Of a DNA stretch of 64,000 bases, positions 25,949 through 34,620 are shown piece by piece. How positions within the stretch are numbered: position 1 is the first letter of the stretch; the number at the start of each line of letters is the position of its first letter. The notes below the pieces were generated by a model. It made no database searches, had not been told where the DNA came from, and saw only the letters and a list, made by a program, of their open reading frames with translations. Source of the DNA: DASSBQ01 sp035250505 (lineage in GTDB: Bacteria > Nitrospirota > Nitrospiria > Nitrospirales > Nitrospiraceae); NCBI GenBank assembly GCA_035250505.1, contig DATFFC010000088.1, positions 1 through 64,000 of the forward strand. Reading direction: 5' to 3'. Position numbers and translations under genes: made by a program.

Positions 25949-26405
25949 GCGAATGTCGTCCCGTGGGCACTTCCCATCTCGCCTCTCCACGCCGTCTGCG
26001 CGCCGCCTGCTCATCCATGAGCCGTTGATCTGCATGAAGCTCCTCCTGCTGTCGAGCCTCTCGGCGCCGGGCGATCAGAATATCGAGCTTCTTCCGTTCC
26101 TGCATGGCTCCGACGACCATCGACTGTTTATCCAGCCATTCACGGTGCAAGACGGCATGGGCATCAGCCGATCGGCGAGCCTTGACCGACGCATGGTCGA
26201 TGTCTTCATACCAATAAGAGGTCTCCTCGACCGTAAGACCGGCGAGAGCGGCTTCGGCGTATCGCCGTTGCTTCGCCTTGGCTTCGGCTTCATGGGAGGC
26301 TGCCTGTTCCGCGGATTCCTGCAGCACACGGGCGGCCGCCGCCAGCTCGATGCGCAGCGCGTCCTCGATCTGCCTACGATAGGCAAGCAGTCGCGAGAGA
26401 TTCAT
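25941..26405 (-). CDS. fliJ: Flagellar export soluble protein FliJ
   Basis: 154 residues, almost wholly helical and charged, with the FliJ start pattern (LLAYRRQIEDALRIELA). It overlaps fliI by 4 bases. FliJ forms the coiled-coil stalk inside the FliI hexamer, analogous to F1 gamma, and links the ATPase to FlhA. Sequence is poorly conserved in the family, so the call depends on composition, size and position. Confidence 0.87.
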   Translation of the reverse strand: MNLSRLLAYRRQIEDALRIELAAAARVLQESAEQAASHEAEAKAKQRRYAEAALAGLTVEETSYWYEDIDHASVKARRSADAHAVLHREWLDKQSMVVGAMQERKKLDILIARRREARQQEELHADQRLMDEQAARRRRGEARWEVPTGRHSHE

Positions 26406-27709
26406 TGGATCCTCTGTCCCAGCGCCGTCAGCTCATCGACCGCGCGCGCATAGGGGACCGGCTGTCTGATTTCCTGCCGCAGAAAAGCGGTAATGTCGTC
26501 ATGTGCCGCCACCGCCTTGTCCAGTTCTTTGCTTGTCCCGGGTTTATAGGCCCCGAGCGTGATCAAATCCTCCGACCGCCGATACAGCGCCATCCGCTCA
26601 AACACGAGCCGCGCGGCGGCATAATGGGCCGGCGACACCACATCGCGCATCACGCGGCTGGTGCTCTGCAGAATATCGACCGCGGGAAAGTGATTGCGGG
26701 CCGCCAGCTCGCGAGACAAGACGATGTGGCCGTCTAGAATGGACCGGACGGAATCGGCGATGGGATCATTCAAGTCATCGCCATCCACCAAGACCGTGTA
26801 GAGGCCGGTAATCGTGCCGGGTCCCTGGCAGGTACCCACCCGCTCCAACAGCTTCGGCAGGGCCGAGAACACCGATGGGGTATAGCCTTTCGTCGTGGGC
26901 GGCTCTCCGATGGCCAGGCCGACCTCACGCTGACTATAGGCAAAGCGCGTCAAGGAATCCATCATGAGCAGGACATGTTTTCCGCAGTCGCGGAAATATT
27001 CGGCGATCGCCGTGGCGATCAGCGCGCCTCGGATGCGCACCAGCGGCGGCTGATCCGACGTCGCGACGATGACCACGGAACGGGCCAGCGCTTGGGGGGT
27101 CAGATCCCGCTCCAGAAATTCTTTCACTTCGCGACCTCGCTCGCCGACCATGGCGATCACGTTGACATCGGCTTGCGTGTAGCGGCTGATCATCCCCAGC
27201 AAGATGCTCTTCCCGACGCCGGAGCCGGCAAAAAATCCGATCTTCTGACCCAGTCCACAGGTCAACAAGGCATTGACCGCTCTCACGCCGAGGTCCAACG
27301 GCTGTGTAATCCTGGCTCGGTGCAGCGGGTTCGGAGGTGCGGCATGAACGGGATACCGGATGGTGTCCTCGAGCGGAGCCAATCCATCCAGCGGTTGGCC
27401 GAGTCCATCGAGAATGCGGCCCAACAGCTGGGGCCCGACCGGCACGGATGCCGCTCGCCCTCGCATGATGAGGCGACTGCCCGGTCCGATACCCTGCATG
27501 TCCCCAAGCGGCATCAGCAGCACGCGATCATCCCGAAACCCCACGACTTCGGCCAGCACGGTGCCGAGTCCGTCTTCACGCGTCACTTCACAGACTTCCC
27601 CGACCGACGTAAAGGGGCCGGTCCCTTCAATGACAATGCCGACCGCCTGGGCCACCCGCCCCGTGATGGCGATCGACTCAATGTCGTCCAGTCGCTCAGT
27701 GAGCTTCAT
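26402..27709 (-). CDS. fliI: Flagellum-specific ATP synthase-like ATPase FliI
   Basis: 435 residues from the ATG at 27709. Walker A AGSGVGKS at 161-168, a Walker B segment VLLMMDSLTRFAYSQREVGLAIGEPPTT, and the GSGTIT-like region TITGLYTVLVDGDDLNDPIADSVRSILDGHIVLSR are all typical of FliI. It energises unloading of export substrates. The start lies inside the last codons of fliH, a 14-base overlap, so the two are translationally coupled. The longest frame begins further upstream but overlaps fliH. Confidence 0.96.
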   Translation of the reverse strand: MKLTERLDDIESIAITGRVAQAVGIVIEGTGPFTSVGEVCEVTREDGLGTVLAEVVGFRDDRVLLMPLGDMQGIGPGSRLIMRGRAASVPVGPQLLGRILDGLGQPLDGLAPLEDTIRYPVHAAPPNPLHRARITQPLDLGVRAVNALLTCGLGQKIGFFAGSGVGKSILLGMISRYTQADVNVIAMVGERGREVKEFLERDLTPQALARSVVIVATSDQPPLVRIRGALIATAIAEYFRDCGKHVLLMMDSLTRFAYSQREVGLAIGEPPTTKGYTPSVFSALPKLLERVGTCQGPGTITGLYTVLVDGDDLNDPIADSVRSILDGHIVLSRELAARNHFPAVDILQSTSRVMRDVVSPAHYAAARLVFERMALYRRSEDLITLGAYKPGTSKELDKAVAAHDDITAFLRQEIRQPVPYARAVDELTALGQRIQ

Positions 27710-28754
27710 CGGTATTCCGCCGGCGTAACGCTTCACCGATGCGAAGCAATTGTGTTTCGAGCGTAGCATCGACCAGACGGCTCGGCGTGTGGATCAGACA
27801 GCCGCCGCGCGCGATCGACGCATCCCCCTCGATCTTGATCGTCAATGCCGGCTCGGCCCGCTCGCACAGCGCCTGGCGCGCCGGTTCCAACAACGGCACA
27901 TCCAGCGGGTGCACGCAGATCCTGATTGCCCCGCGTTCGGGGACATGCGCGAATGCGGCCTGCACTTGGGTTAGAATCAGGTCCGGCCGTTCCGCGACCG
28001 CATCGCGCAGGACTTTCTGCGCGATGCCGAATGCCAACGACGCCACGTCCTGCTCGATCGATTCATGCAATCGGCCCCCGATCGCGTCCAACCGATCGAC
28101 CACCGTCTTCACCAGTTCTTGCTCTTGGCGGCGAGCCGCGGCCACCCGTTCGAACGCCAGGCGCTCTCCCTCGGCCAACCCGCGTTGATAGTCCGCCGCC
28201 GTCTCCTGGCCGCTCTTGGCTTCCTTCATTCCAAAGTCGGTGAGCGCCATCCGAGTCAGCCGGAGATTACCCGAGCGGATAATCGCATGCTTGAGCACAC
28301 TATTCTCTTGCCGCAGCCGATGGAGTTCCATCAGCCTGGTGACCGTGTGCCGTACCAAGTCGTTTTGAAACGGCTTCGCGAGAAAATCGGACGCGCCTGC
28401 CTTCATAGCGCGAACGGCCACATCGATGTTACCGTAGCCGGTGATGACCAAGCCGAGCATCCCGCCGTCGATTTCCAGCATGCGCTGGAGCAAGGCGATG
28501 CCATCCATGTCCGGGAGCTGCACATCGATCATCAAGAGCGCGACAGGATGGCGCGAGAGGCAGGCCAGCGCCTCGTTGGCGGTTCCGGCCTGAAGAACGT
28601 GAAATCCGTCGGCATGAAGCAGGTCGGTCAGAAGGCACCGGACCGCTTCGTCATCGTCTACGAGCAGGATGCTTTTCGCCGAGAGTTCCGGCGCCGGCCG
28701 CTGCGGCGCCGCCCGAACCGAAGCCGAGCCGGTCGCCGGCAATCCCATTTTCAT
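27696..28754 (-). CDS. fliH: FliH fused to an N-terminal response-regulator receiver domain
   Basis: 352 residues in one uninterrupted frame. Residues about 27-145 are a complete receiver domain: acidic pocket DDD at 33-35, phospho-acceptor Asp77 in MIDVQLPDMDG, Thr105 and Lys127 (AKPF). From about 180 to the end is FliH: the helical ADYQRGLAEGERLAFERVAAARRQEQEL stretch, then HESIEQDVASLAFGIAQKVL and the CVHPLDVPLLEP and GGCLIHTPSRLVDATLETQL blocks. FliH is normally about 230 residues with no such domain. The ATG overlaps fliG by 4 bases and there is no second ribosome site between the domains, so this looks like a true fusion. Phosphorylation could tune FliI activity or docking; that is inferred. 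Confidence 0.9.
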   Translation of the reverse strand: MKMGLPATGSASVRAAPQRPAPELSAKSILLVDDDEAVRCLLTDLLHADGFHVLQAGTANEALACLSRHPVALLMIDVQLPDMDGIALLQRMLEIDGGMLGLVITGYGNIDVAVRAMKAGASDFLAKPFQNDLVRHTVTRLMELHRLRQENSVLKHAIIRSGNLRLTRMALTDFGMKEAKSGQETAADYQRGLAEGERLAFERVAAARRQEQELVKTVVDRLDAIGGRLHESIEQDVASLAFGIAQKVLRDAVAERPDLILTQVQAAFAHVPERGAIRICVHPLDVPLLEPARQALCERAEPALTIKIEGDASIARGGCLIHTPSRLVDATLETQLLRIGEALRRRNTDEAH

Positions 28755-29746
28755 AGCATCTGCTCCCCTCCGGCACCGGCCACCACGATTCGTCCTTCCT
28801 CTTCCAGCTTGCGACAGACCTTCAGAATGTTCTGCTGCGCCTTTTCGACGTCCGACACCTTGACGGGCCCGCGGGTCTCCATATCGTCTTTGAGCATCTG
28901 GGCGGCGCGACTCGACATGTTCTTGAGAAATTTCTCCTTGACCTCCGGACTGCTGCCGCGCAGGGCGACCGGCAGATCCTCTTTGCTGATCTCTTTCATC
29001 AGTTCCTGAATGCCGCGGTCATCCAACTTGATCAAATCCTCGAACACGAACATGAGGGCGCGGATGCTGTCGGCCAAGGCCTGATCCCGTTCTGACAGTT
29101 TGGCCATGATGCCCCCTTCGGTGGCTTTGTCCAGGCGGGTCAGAATGTTGGCCATGAGTTCGGCTCCCCCGACATTCATGCTGGAGCCGGCCGTCGTGGA
29201 TTGCAGCGACTCCTGCAAACTATCGCTCAGCTCCTGCAAGACTTCAGGCTGGACCTCCTGCATGGTCGCCAACCGCAACGCCACATCCGCGCGTAACATT
29301 TCCGGCAACGAACCGATCACCACGCTGGCCTGTTCCGCCTCGATATGCGCGAGACAGACGGCAATGGTTTGAGGATGTTCGACCCGCAGCAACTGCGCAA
29401 CCATTTTGGCATCGATCCACTTCAGCGCATCGATGCCGGGATAGGTCTTCGTATTTAAGGATTCGAGCAGGCGTGTGGCTTTGTCTTGCCCCAAGGCTTT
29501 GACCAGAATCGTCTTCATGTATTCTTTGCTCTCGAATTGCACCTCTCCGCTCGCACTGGCCTTCTCGAACTCATCGATGACGGCGGACTCTTCGTCCTTG
29601 GTGATGTGAGCCGTATCCTTCATGTAGGACCCCAACTTGCGGATATCCTTAGGGTCCAAGGATTTCATCACCTGCGCCGCGGCGTCTTCGCCGATCGCGC
29701 GGAGCAGGATGGCGGCCTTTTGTTCACCCGTCAGTTGTTTAGCCAT
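28751..29746 (-). CDS. fliG: Flagellar motor switch protein FliG
   Basis: 331 residues, the standard length. The N-terminal (GEQKAAILLRAIGEDAAAQVMKSLDP), middle (HPQTIAVCLAHIEAEQASVVIGSLPE) and C-terminal (MFVFEDLIKLDDRGIQELMKEI, with the torque helix charged residues) domains are all present. FliG links the MS-ring FliF to the C-ring and contacts the stator. It is separated from fliF by the repeat-filled gap. Confidence 0.97.
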   Translation of the reverse strand: MAKQLTGEQKAAILLRAIGEDAAAQVMKSLDPKDIRKLGSYMKDTAHITKDEESAVIDEFEKASASGEVQFESKEYMKTILVKALGQDKATRLLESLNTKTYPGIDALKWIDAKMVAQLLRVEHPQTIAVCLAHIEAEQASVVIGSLPEMLRADVALRLATMQEVQPEVLQELSDSLQESLQSTTAGSSMNVGGAELMANILTRLDKATEGGIMAKLSERDQALADSIRALMFVFEDLIKLDDRGIQELMKEISKEDLPVALRGSSPEVKEKFLKNMSSRAAQMLKDDMETRGPVKVSDVEKAQQNILKVCRKLEEEGRIVVAGAGGEQML

Positions 29747-29802
29747 ATCGTCGTATTCGGTATTTAGTGAAGCGTCTTTCGTCGTTCGTCAGAGGGGACA
29801 GC

Positions 29803-29975
29803 GGCGCCTATGGCTTATGGCGTATGGTGCGAGCGGGAGAATGAAGAGCCTATGGCCTATGGCATATAGCACAAGCAATTCGGCGGCTCTTTGTTCGTGC
29901 CACAAGCTACACGCTATCCGTTCCAGCTCCTGAGGCTCGTGCTATACGCTATATGCTCTTCGCCATCACCTCTTA
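29803..29975. repeat. Degenerate GCCATA/TATGGC-word repeat in the fliF-fliG gap
   Basis: The densest example in the window. The left arm has consecutive variants CTATGGC-TTATGGC-GTATGG and CTATGGC-CTATGGC-ATATAGC. The right arm has CACGCTATCC, GTGCTATACGCTATATGC and CGCCATCACC. The arms are partly inverted copies separated by a GC-rich stretch. It must be transcribed, because it lies inside the flgB-to-motE operon. Confidence 0.78.
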
Positions 29976-31550
29976 TCAGGCGTTGGTTTTCAGCCACTGC
30001 TTGACCACCACCGCTGTGGCGGCAGGGTTGTTTCGCGCCATATCGAGGATCTGGGCCGGTTGCTTGGCGGCTAACGCCGCCTCGATCTGTCCGACCGACG
30101 CGGGAAGCGCGGGGCCATTGTCCATCGCCGGGTTGGCCGGGGCACTGGTGACCAGCATGGTCATCAGCGGCCGGACGACGAAGACCAGCAGCAAGACAAA
30201 GAGCAGACCGCCGACGGCATAGCGCACATAGGGAAGCCACACCCTCCACGACTCGAGCGGGGCCTCCACCGCCGTTCCCGCCTGCTCCTCAGCTCCAAAG
30301 CCGAACTGGATATTGACGACTTCGACTTGATCCTGCCGGTCGGATGAATAGCCCATCGCCTTCTTGACGATCTCTTCGATCCGCTTCATCTCTTCTTCCG
30401 AGCGGGGAAGATATTTCTTGACCGCTTCCGCGACGGCGGTCTTTTCCCCTTCGGCCGCTTTCACGGCTTCATAAGTGCCGTCCACCAAAACGGCCACCGA
30501 GAGTTTTTTCACCGTGCCGATCGGCTCAACGATGCGCGACACAGTGCGGCTGATTTCATAATTGACCGTTTCATTCTTGGTTTGATTGCTGGTGGAGCTG
30601 GTCGGCGTCGCCTCGGCCTCCGATCCGGGCGGCACGTTGGATTCAACGCCGGGCACGCCTCCGGACGTCCCATTGACACCACTCGCTTTTTCCTGTCCTC
30701 GTTGCTCGCTGCGGACTACTTGACCGTTCGGGTCGAACCGTTCCTCCGTCGTCTCCACTTTGCGAAAGTCCAACTGGCCGGACACACGCACGACCGCCTT
30801 GTTGGCCCCGACGATCCGTTCCAACATGGTTTGAATACGGGTCTCGATATCCTTTTCGACGGTGCGTTGATACTCCAATTGCGATCCGGTCAGGCCGGCC
30901 GTCTCATCGGTCGAGGCATTCGACAGCAATTGTCCGTGGCCGTCGACCACCGTGACATCCCGCGCCTGTAGTCCCTCGACGCTGCTGGAGACGAGATGAA
31001 TAATGCCTTGAACCTGGGTCTTGCCCAACATCTGGCCGCCGCGGAGAGACAAGACGACCGAGGCCCTGGCGCGATCCTGCTCGGTCGCGAAGAGCCGGCG
31101 TTCCGGCATGGCCAAATGGACGCGAGCCCGCTCGACTTCCGGCATTTGCGCGATTGTACGGGCCAGCTCTCCCTGAAGTGCCCGGCGGTAGTTCAGCTTT
31201 TGGACGAATTCCGACATGCCCAGGGTCGATCGATCGAAGATCTCAAAACCCACGCCGCCGCCATGGGGAAGGCCCTGCCCGGCAAGCTCGAGGCGCAGGT
31301 CGTGCACGTGTGCGCTGGGCACCAAAATCGTCGTGCCGCCGCCGGATGTCTCATAAGGAACCTTCCCGTCCTTGAGCTTATCGACGATGGCCCCGGCGTC
31401 GTCAGCAGCGAGATTGGAAAACAACACCTGCATGTCGGGCTGCTGGGTCCACAAACCCACGGCCACGAGCCCGGCAATCGAGCCGGCCAAGGCGACCAGG
31501 ATGATCATCCGTTGGCTGATGCTGAACTGGCTGAAGTTTGGAAACATCAC
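29976..31550 (-). CDS. fliF: Flagellar MS-ring protein FliF
   Basis: 524 residues with membrane helices near the N-terminus (MIILVALAGSIAGLVAVGLW) and near residue 450 (YAVGGLLFVLLLVFVV), bracketing the ring-building periplasmic domains (VPYETSGGGTTILVPSAHVHDLRLELAGQGLP, ARVHLAMPERRLF). FliF is the first structure assembled, on which the gate and C-ring are built. The C-terminal cytoplasmic segment that binds FliG is present, though without a strongly acidic end. Confidence 0.96.
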   Translation of the reverse strand: MMFPNFSQFSISQRMIILVALAGSIAGLVAVGLWTQQPDMQVLFSNLAADDAGAIVDKLKDGKVPYETSGGGTTILVPSAHVHDLRLELAGQGLPHGGGVGFEIFDRSTLGMSEFVQKLNYRRALQGELARTIAQMPEVERARVHLAMPERRLFATEQDRARASVVLSLRGGQMLGKTQVQGIIHLVSSSVEGLQARDVTVVDGHGQLLSNASTDETAGLTGSQLEYQRTVEKDIETRIQTMLERIVGANKAVVRVSGQLDFRKVETTEERFDPNGQVVRSEQRGQEKASGVNGTSGGVPGVESNVPPGSEAEATPTSSTSNQTKNETVNYEISRTVSRIVEPIGTVKKLSVAVLVDGTYEAVKAAEGEKTAVAEAVKKYLPRSEEEMKRIEEIVKKAMGYSSDRQDQVEVVNIQFGFGAEEQAGTAVEAPLESWRVWLPYVRYAVGGLLFVLLLVFVVRPLMTMLVTSAPANPAMDNGPALPASVGQIEAALAAKQPAQILDMARNNPAATAVVVKQWLKTNA

Positions 31551-31587
31551 CGATCCAATTCGTTAGGGTGGTCCCGTTTGGGACGGC

Positions 31588-31896
31588 TCAGATCTGCATG
31601 CGTTGGATCTCTTCGTACGCCGTCACGAGCTTGTTGCGGATCTGCATCATTAACTGGAACGAGATATCGGCCTGCTGAAGCGCGATCATCGCCTGATGAA
31701 TATTTTGGGATTGGCCGGTTGCGAGGGCCTCCACCGCTTGGCTGGCGCCTTGCTGAACCTCGTTGATCGACGCAATGGCGTCTCGCAGGGCGCCTTGGAA
31801 TTCGACGCCTCCTTGCCCTTCGGCAGCAGCCGGGCGAAACGGAGCCGGTTCGGCAATGGGAGAAAGTGCGGATGAGAGAGGCGCTATCTTATCCAT
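31588..31896 (-). CDS. fliE: Flagellar hook-basal body adaptor FliE
   Basis: 102 residues. The C-terminal helix VQQADISFQLMMQIRNKLVTAYEEIQRMQI-type pattern, here ALQQADISFQLMMQIRNKL, is diagnostic for FliE, which joins the MS-ring to the rod. A proline/alanine-rich N-terminus precedes it. It is 15 bases after flgC and 37 before fliF, the canonical flgB-flgC-fliE-fliF order. Confidence 0.95.
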   Translation of the reverse strand: MDKIAPLSSALSPIAEPAPFRPAAAEGQGGVEFQGALRDAIASINEVQQGASQAVEALATGQSQNIHQAMIALQQADISFQLMMQIRNKLVTAYEEIQRMQI

Positions 31897-31911
31897 AGGC
31901 GGACCTCCGGA

Positions 31912-32361
31912 TTATCTGCCGATCTCGAGGGCGCGGTTCCACATCGAGCGGGTGGCATTAATCGCCTGCACGTTCGCTTCGTAGGCCCGGGACGCTCCCA
32001 TCATATTGACCATCTCTTCCATGACGTTCACGTTCGGCATGGTGACGAAGCCCTTCTGGTCCGCGTCGGGATGGCGTGGATTGTAAACGACCTGTCCCGG
32101 TTTCTGATCTTCGATGACCTTCGAGACTTTGACACCGTCCAAAGCATGGGCGTGCAGGCCGTTGGCGGCACTGCGGAGGGCCTGTTGGAACGAGCCGGCG
32201 GCGGGCGCGGTTTGGAAGACCACATCACGCCGGCGATATGGACCGCCCTCGGCCGTGCGGGTCGATTGCGCGTTGGCGAGATTGCTGGCGATCACATTCA
32301 GCCGGTGTCGTTGCGCATCCAGAGCGGACACGGACACTGCGATACTATCGGTCATATCCAT
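31912..32361 (-). CDS. flgC: Flagellar proximal rod protein FlgC
   Basis: 149 residues from the ATG at 32361 (GAGGAG eight bases upstream); the longer open frame would read through repeat words and is rejected. N-terminal rod motif HRLNVIASNLANAQSTRT and C-terminal NVNVMEEMVNMMGASRAYEANVQAINATRSM are typical. With FlgB and FlgF it builds the proximal rod. Confidence 0.95.
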   Translation of the reverse strand: MDMTDSIAVSVSALDAQRHRLNVIASNLANAQSTRTAEGGPYRRRDVVFQTAPAAGSFQQALRSAANGLHAHALDGVKVSKVIEDQKPGQVVYNPRHPDADQKGFVTMPNVNVMEEMVNMMGASRAYEANVQAINATRSMWNRALEIGR

Positions 32362-32480
32362 GGGTGGTTCTCCTCTCTGTTGGTTCGTCGCTCGCATCTC
32401 GTCTCTCGTCGTTCGTATCTCGGAATCGCAAATCTCGTATCTCGCGAGCGACGCTTCACGAGTAACGAGCGACGGCTTTT
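32362..32480. repeat. Repeat of CTCGTATCTCG / CGAGCGACG words in the flgB-flgC gap
   Basis: The 119-base gap is mostly composed of variants of CGCTCGCATCTCG, CTCTCGTCGTTCG, TATCTCG and GCGAGCGACG, with CGAGTAACGAGCGACGG as a roughly inverted end. It is a second word family, different from the GCCATA family in the other gaps but of the same style. No gene or promoter is seen. Confidence 0.65.
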
Positions 32481-32888
32481 TCATCGCCCTTCCCGAATGG
32501 CGCTGAGGATTCCCCTCAATCTCATCGCCATGATGGTTGCCGTTGTGTTGTAGTGCATGGCGTTGTCCGACATCTTGGCCATTTCCAGTTCAAGATTCAC
32601 GGTATTGGCGTCGAGAGGCAAGTCCCCGGCGGGGACGTCTTCGACCCGGCCTACAACGCGCTGGATCGCATCCCCGTTCACCCCGAAGTGCGCCTGATGG
32701 GTGGCGGACAGTGCCACCGGCGGGCGCCCGCGAGTGGCCGAAGCGAGCGCTTCCGTAAAGTTCAGGTCGGAGGCTCGATAGCGCGGCGTCTCTTCATTCG
32801 CGATGTTGGAGGCGATGATGCGCTGCCTGGCGCTGCGCAGATCCAACGTTTTCTCGAGTAGCCGCATGGTCTTGTCGAAAATGGTCAT
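32481..32888 (-). CDS. flgB: Flagellar proximal rod protein FlgB
   Basis: 135 residues from the ATG at 32888 behind GAGGAGGAG. It has the FlgB pattern LDLRSARQRIIASNIANEETPRYRASDL near residues 17-44 and a C-terminal LELEMAKMSDNAMHYNTTATIM. It is the first gene of the basal-body operon and lies about 40 bases from a sigma-54-type promoter. The longest open frame starts further upstream but would include the promoter. Confidence 0.95.
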   Translation of the reverse strand: MTIFDKTMRLLEKTLDLRSARQRIIASNIANEETPRYRASDLNFTEALASATRGRPPVALSATHQAHFGVNGDAIQRVVGRVEDVPAGDLPLDANTVNLELEMAKMSDNAMHYNTTATIMAMRLRGILSAIREGR

Positions 32889-32928
32889 GCTCTCCTCCTC
32901 ATCCTCCGGCGATGCACCGGCTGTTTCG

Positions 32929-32944
32929 TGCAATCGACGTACCG
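32929..32944 (-). promoter_or_regulatory. Sigma-54 type promoter for flgB-flgC-fliE-F-G-H-I-J-motE
   Basis: The minus strand reads CGGTACG-N4-TTGCA, with GG and GC ten bases apart. It lies in the 304-base non-coding stretch between flgB and the sigma-54 activator gene; nothing else is evident in that stretch. Confidence 0.7.
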
Positions 32945-33192
32945 GAGACAGTTTCGAAGCCGGTGCCGGCACGTCCTATGAGATCGCCCACGGGCGGCGC
33001 TAGGAAGAATCTGTCCGGACGCGGCAGTTTTTGCCGGGGAGACTTTCATCAGGATGTCTAAGACGGCGGCCATCCACGTCATCCAGCGTCTCATTCCTTT
33101 CCCGTGCTTCGACTGATCGCGGCGCAATTCCAGCCGGGTCGCCCGTTCCTCTCCGATGTCTCGGACGTGGGCGGATATGTCGAGCCACGCTC

Positions 33193-34620
33193 TCATGCTT
33201 GCTCGGCTCCGACCTGATATCCCATGTCTCGATACTCGCGCAGTTTATTCCGCAGCGTGCGAATGCTGATGCCGAGCTCTTTGGCTGCGTGGGTCCGGTT
33301 GTCTTTGACCCGCGCCAACGTCTTGAAAATCAACTCACGCTCCATCTCCCACAGCGATCCATAGGGAGACGCGGCGGGCGACTGGGCGGCCGGCATGACG
33401 GATTCCGTTTCTTTCGCGGGGGGCGCGCCTTCGGATAGGATCTGAGGCAGATCGATCGTCGCACCGTTGGCCAAGAGCGTCGCCCGCTCGATCACATTTT
33501 CCAGTTCGCGGACGTTGCCTTTCCACGGCCTGGCAAGAAGTTCCGTGACGGCGCCGTCCGACAGAGCGGGGACCGGCAAGCTGTTCCGGTGTGCGGCCGC
33601 CTTCACGAAGTGGCGGGCCAGGAGCGGGATGTCGCCGGTCCGTTCGCGAAGCGGCGGTACCGTAATGGGAAACACGTTCAGGCGATAGAAGAGATCCTCA
33701 CGAAATCGTCCTTGGGCCACCTCGTGATAGAGAGAGCGGTTGGTGGTCGCAATGACCCGAATGTTGACCGGCACCGGTTCCCGCCCGCCGATCCGATCCA
33801 CCTCCCGTTCCTGGAGCACCCGCAAGAGTTTGGCCTGGAGGCCGAGGTTCATCTCACTGATCTCATCGAGAAACAACGTTCCGGTGTGTGCCATCTCAAA
33901 CTTGCCGAGCTTCTTCTGGACCGCTCCGGTGAAGGCGCCCCGCTCGTGCCCGAACAGCTCGCTTTCCAAGAGGCTGTCCGGCAACGCAGCGCAATTCAAG
34001 GCGACGAACGGCCGGTGGGCGCGCGGGCTCCGGCCATGGATAAAGCGCGCCAGCAACTCCTTTCCGGTCCCGCTTTCGCCGCTGATCAGTATGGTCGCTT
34101 GGCTGGCGGCAACCCCTTCCAACGTGGTGAGCAATCGGATCATGCCGGGATCTTGCGTGAGAATGGGTCTGGCCTCGGGCGTCGCACGCAGATCTTCATC
34201 ATCCTCCCCCGCCCTTGCTTGGCGAAGATTGCCGATGATGCGTTCCAGCAGGTCCGTGGAGAACGGCTTCAAAATATAGTCGTTGGCACCGTATTTCATT
34301 GCTTCGACCGCCGTCTCGACCGTCCCATAGGCGGTCATGAGGATGACCAGCGTAGCCGGCGATTTCTGCTTGATCTCTTTGACAAGATCGAGTCCCCCTA
34401 GGCGCGGCATTTTCAGATCGGTGAGCACCAACCACGGTTTCAACCGCTCGATCTGCTCGAGCGCATCGACGCCGTCGAGCGCCGTCTTCACGTCATGTCC
34501 CATCCGTCGTACCGTTTCCGACAATGCGGCGCGCATGGACGGCTCGTCATCCACCACCAGCACGAGGCGGGTATCTTCTTGCGCGTGAAGGTCGCCGTGA
34601 ACCGGTTGCTGGACGCTCAT
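33193..34620 (-). CDS. Sigma-54-dependent response regulator, FlrC/FleR-like
   Basis: 475 residues: receiver domain (acidic DD at 24-25, phospho-acceptor Asp68), AAA+ activator domain with GESGTGKE Walker A, an intact GAFTGA loop for sigma-54 contact and LFLDEISEM Walker B, and a C-terminal Fis-type helix-turn-helix (THAAKELGISIRTLRNKLREY). It overlaps the kinase gene by 4 bases, so kinase and regulator are a cognate pair. By analogy with Vibrio FlrC and Pseudomonas FleR it should activate the class III sigma-54 flagellar promoters, including the site just downstream at 32929-32944. Confidence 0.9.
   Translation of the reverse strand: MSVQQPVHGDLHAQEDTRLVLVVDDEPSMRAALSETVRRMGHDVKTALDGVDALEQIERLKPWLVLTDLKMPRLGGLDLVKEIKQKSPATLVILMTAYGTVETAVEAMKYGANDYILKPFSTDLLERIIGNLRQARAGEDDEDLRATPEARPILTQDPGMIRLLTTLEGVAASQATILISGESGTGKELLARFIHGRSPRAHRPFVALNCAALPDSLLESELFGHERGAFTGAVQKKLGKFEMAHTGTLFLDEISEMNLGLQAKLLRVLQEREVDRIGGREPVPVNIRVIATTNRSLYHEVAQGRFREDLFYRLNVFPITVPPLRERTGDIPLLARHFVKAAAHRNSLPVPALSDGAVTELLARPWKGNVRELENVIERATLLANGATIDLPQILSEGAPPAKETESVMPAAQSPAASPYGSLWEMERELIFKTLARVKDNRTHAAKELGISIRTLRNKLREYRDMGYQVGAEQA

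Noticed and set aside
32885..33196. A 103-codon minus-strand frame between flgB and the sigma-54 regulator gene
   Set aside because: It begins inside the regulator's stop and spans the flgB promoter; the codon pattern is arginine-rich with no family resemblance. Likely chance.
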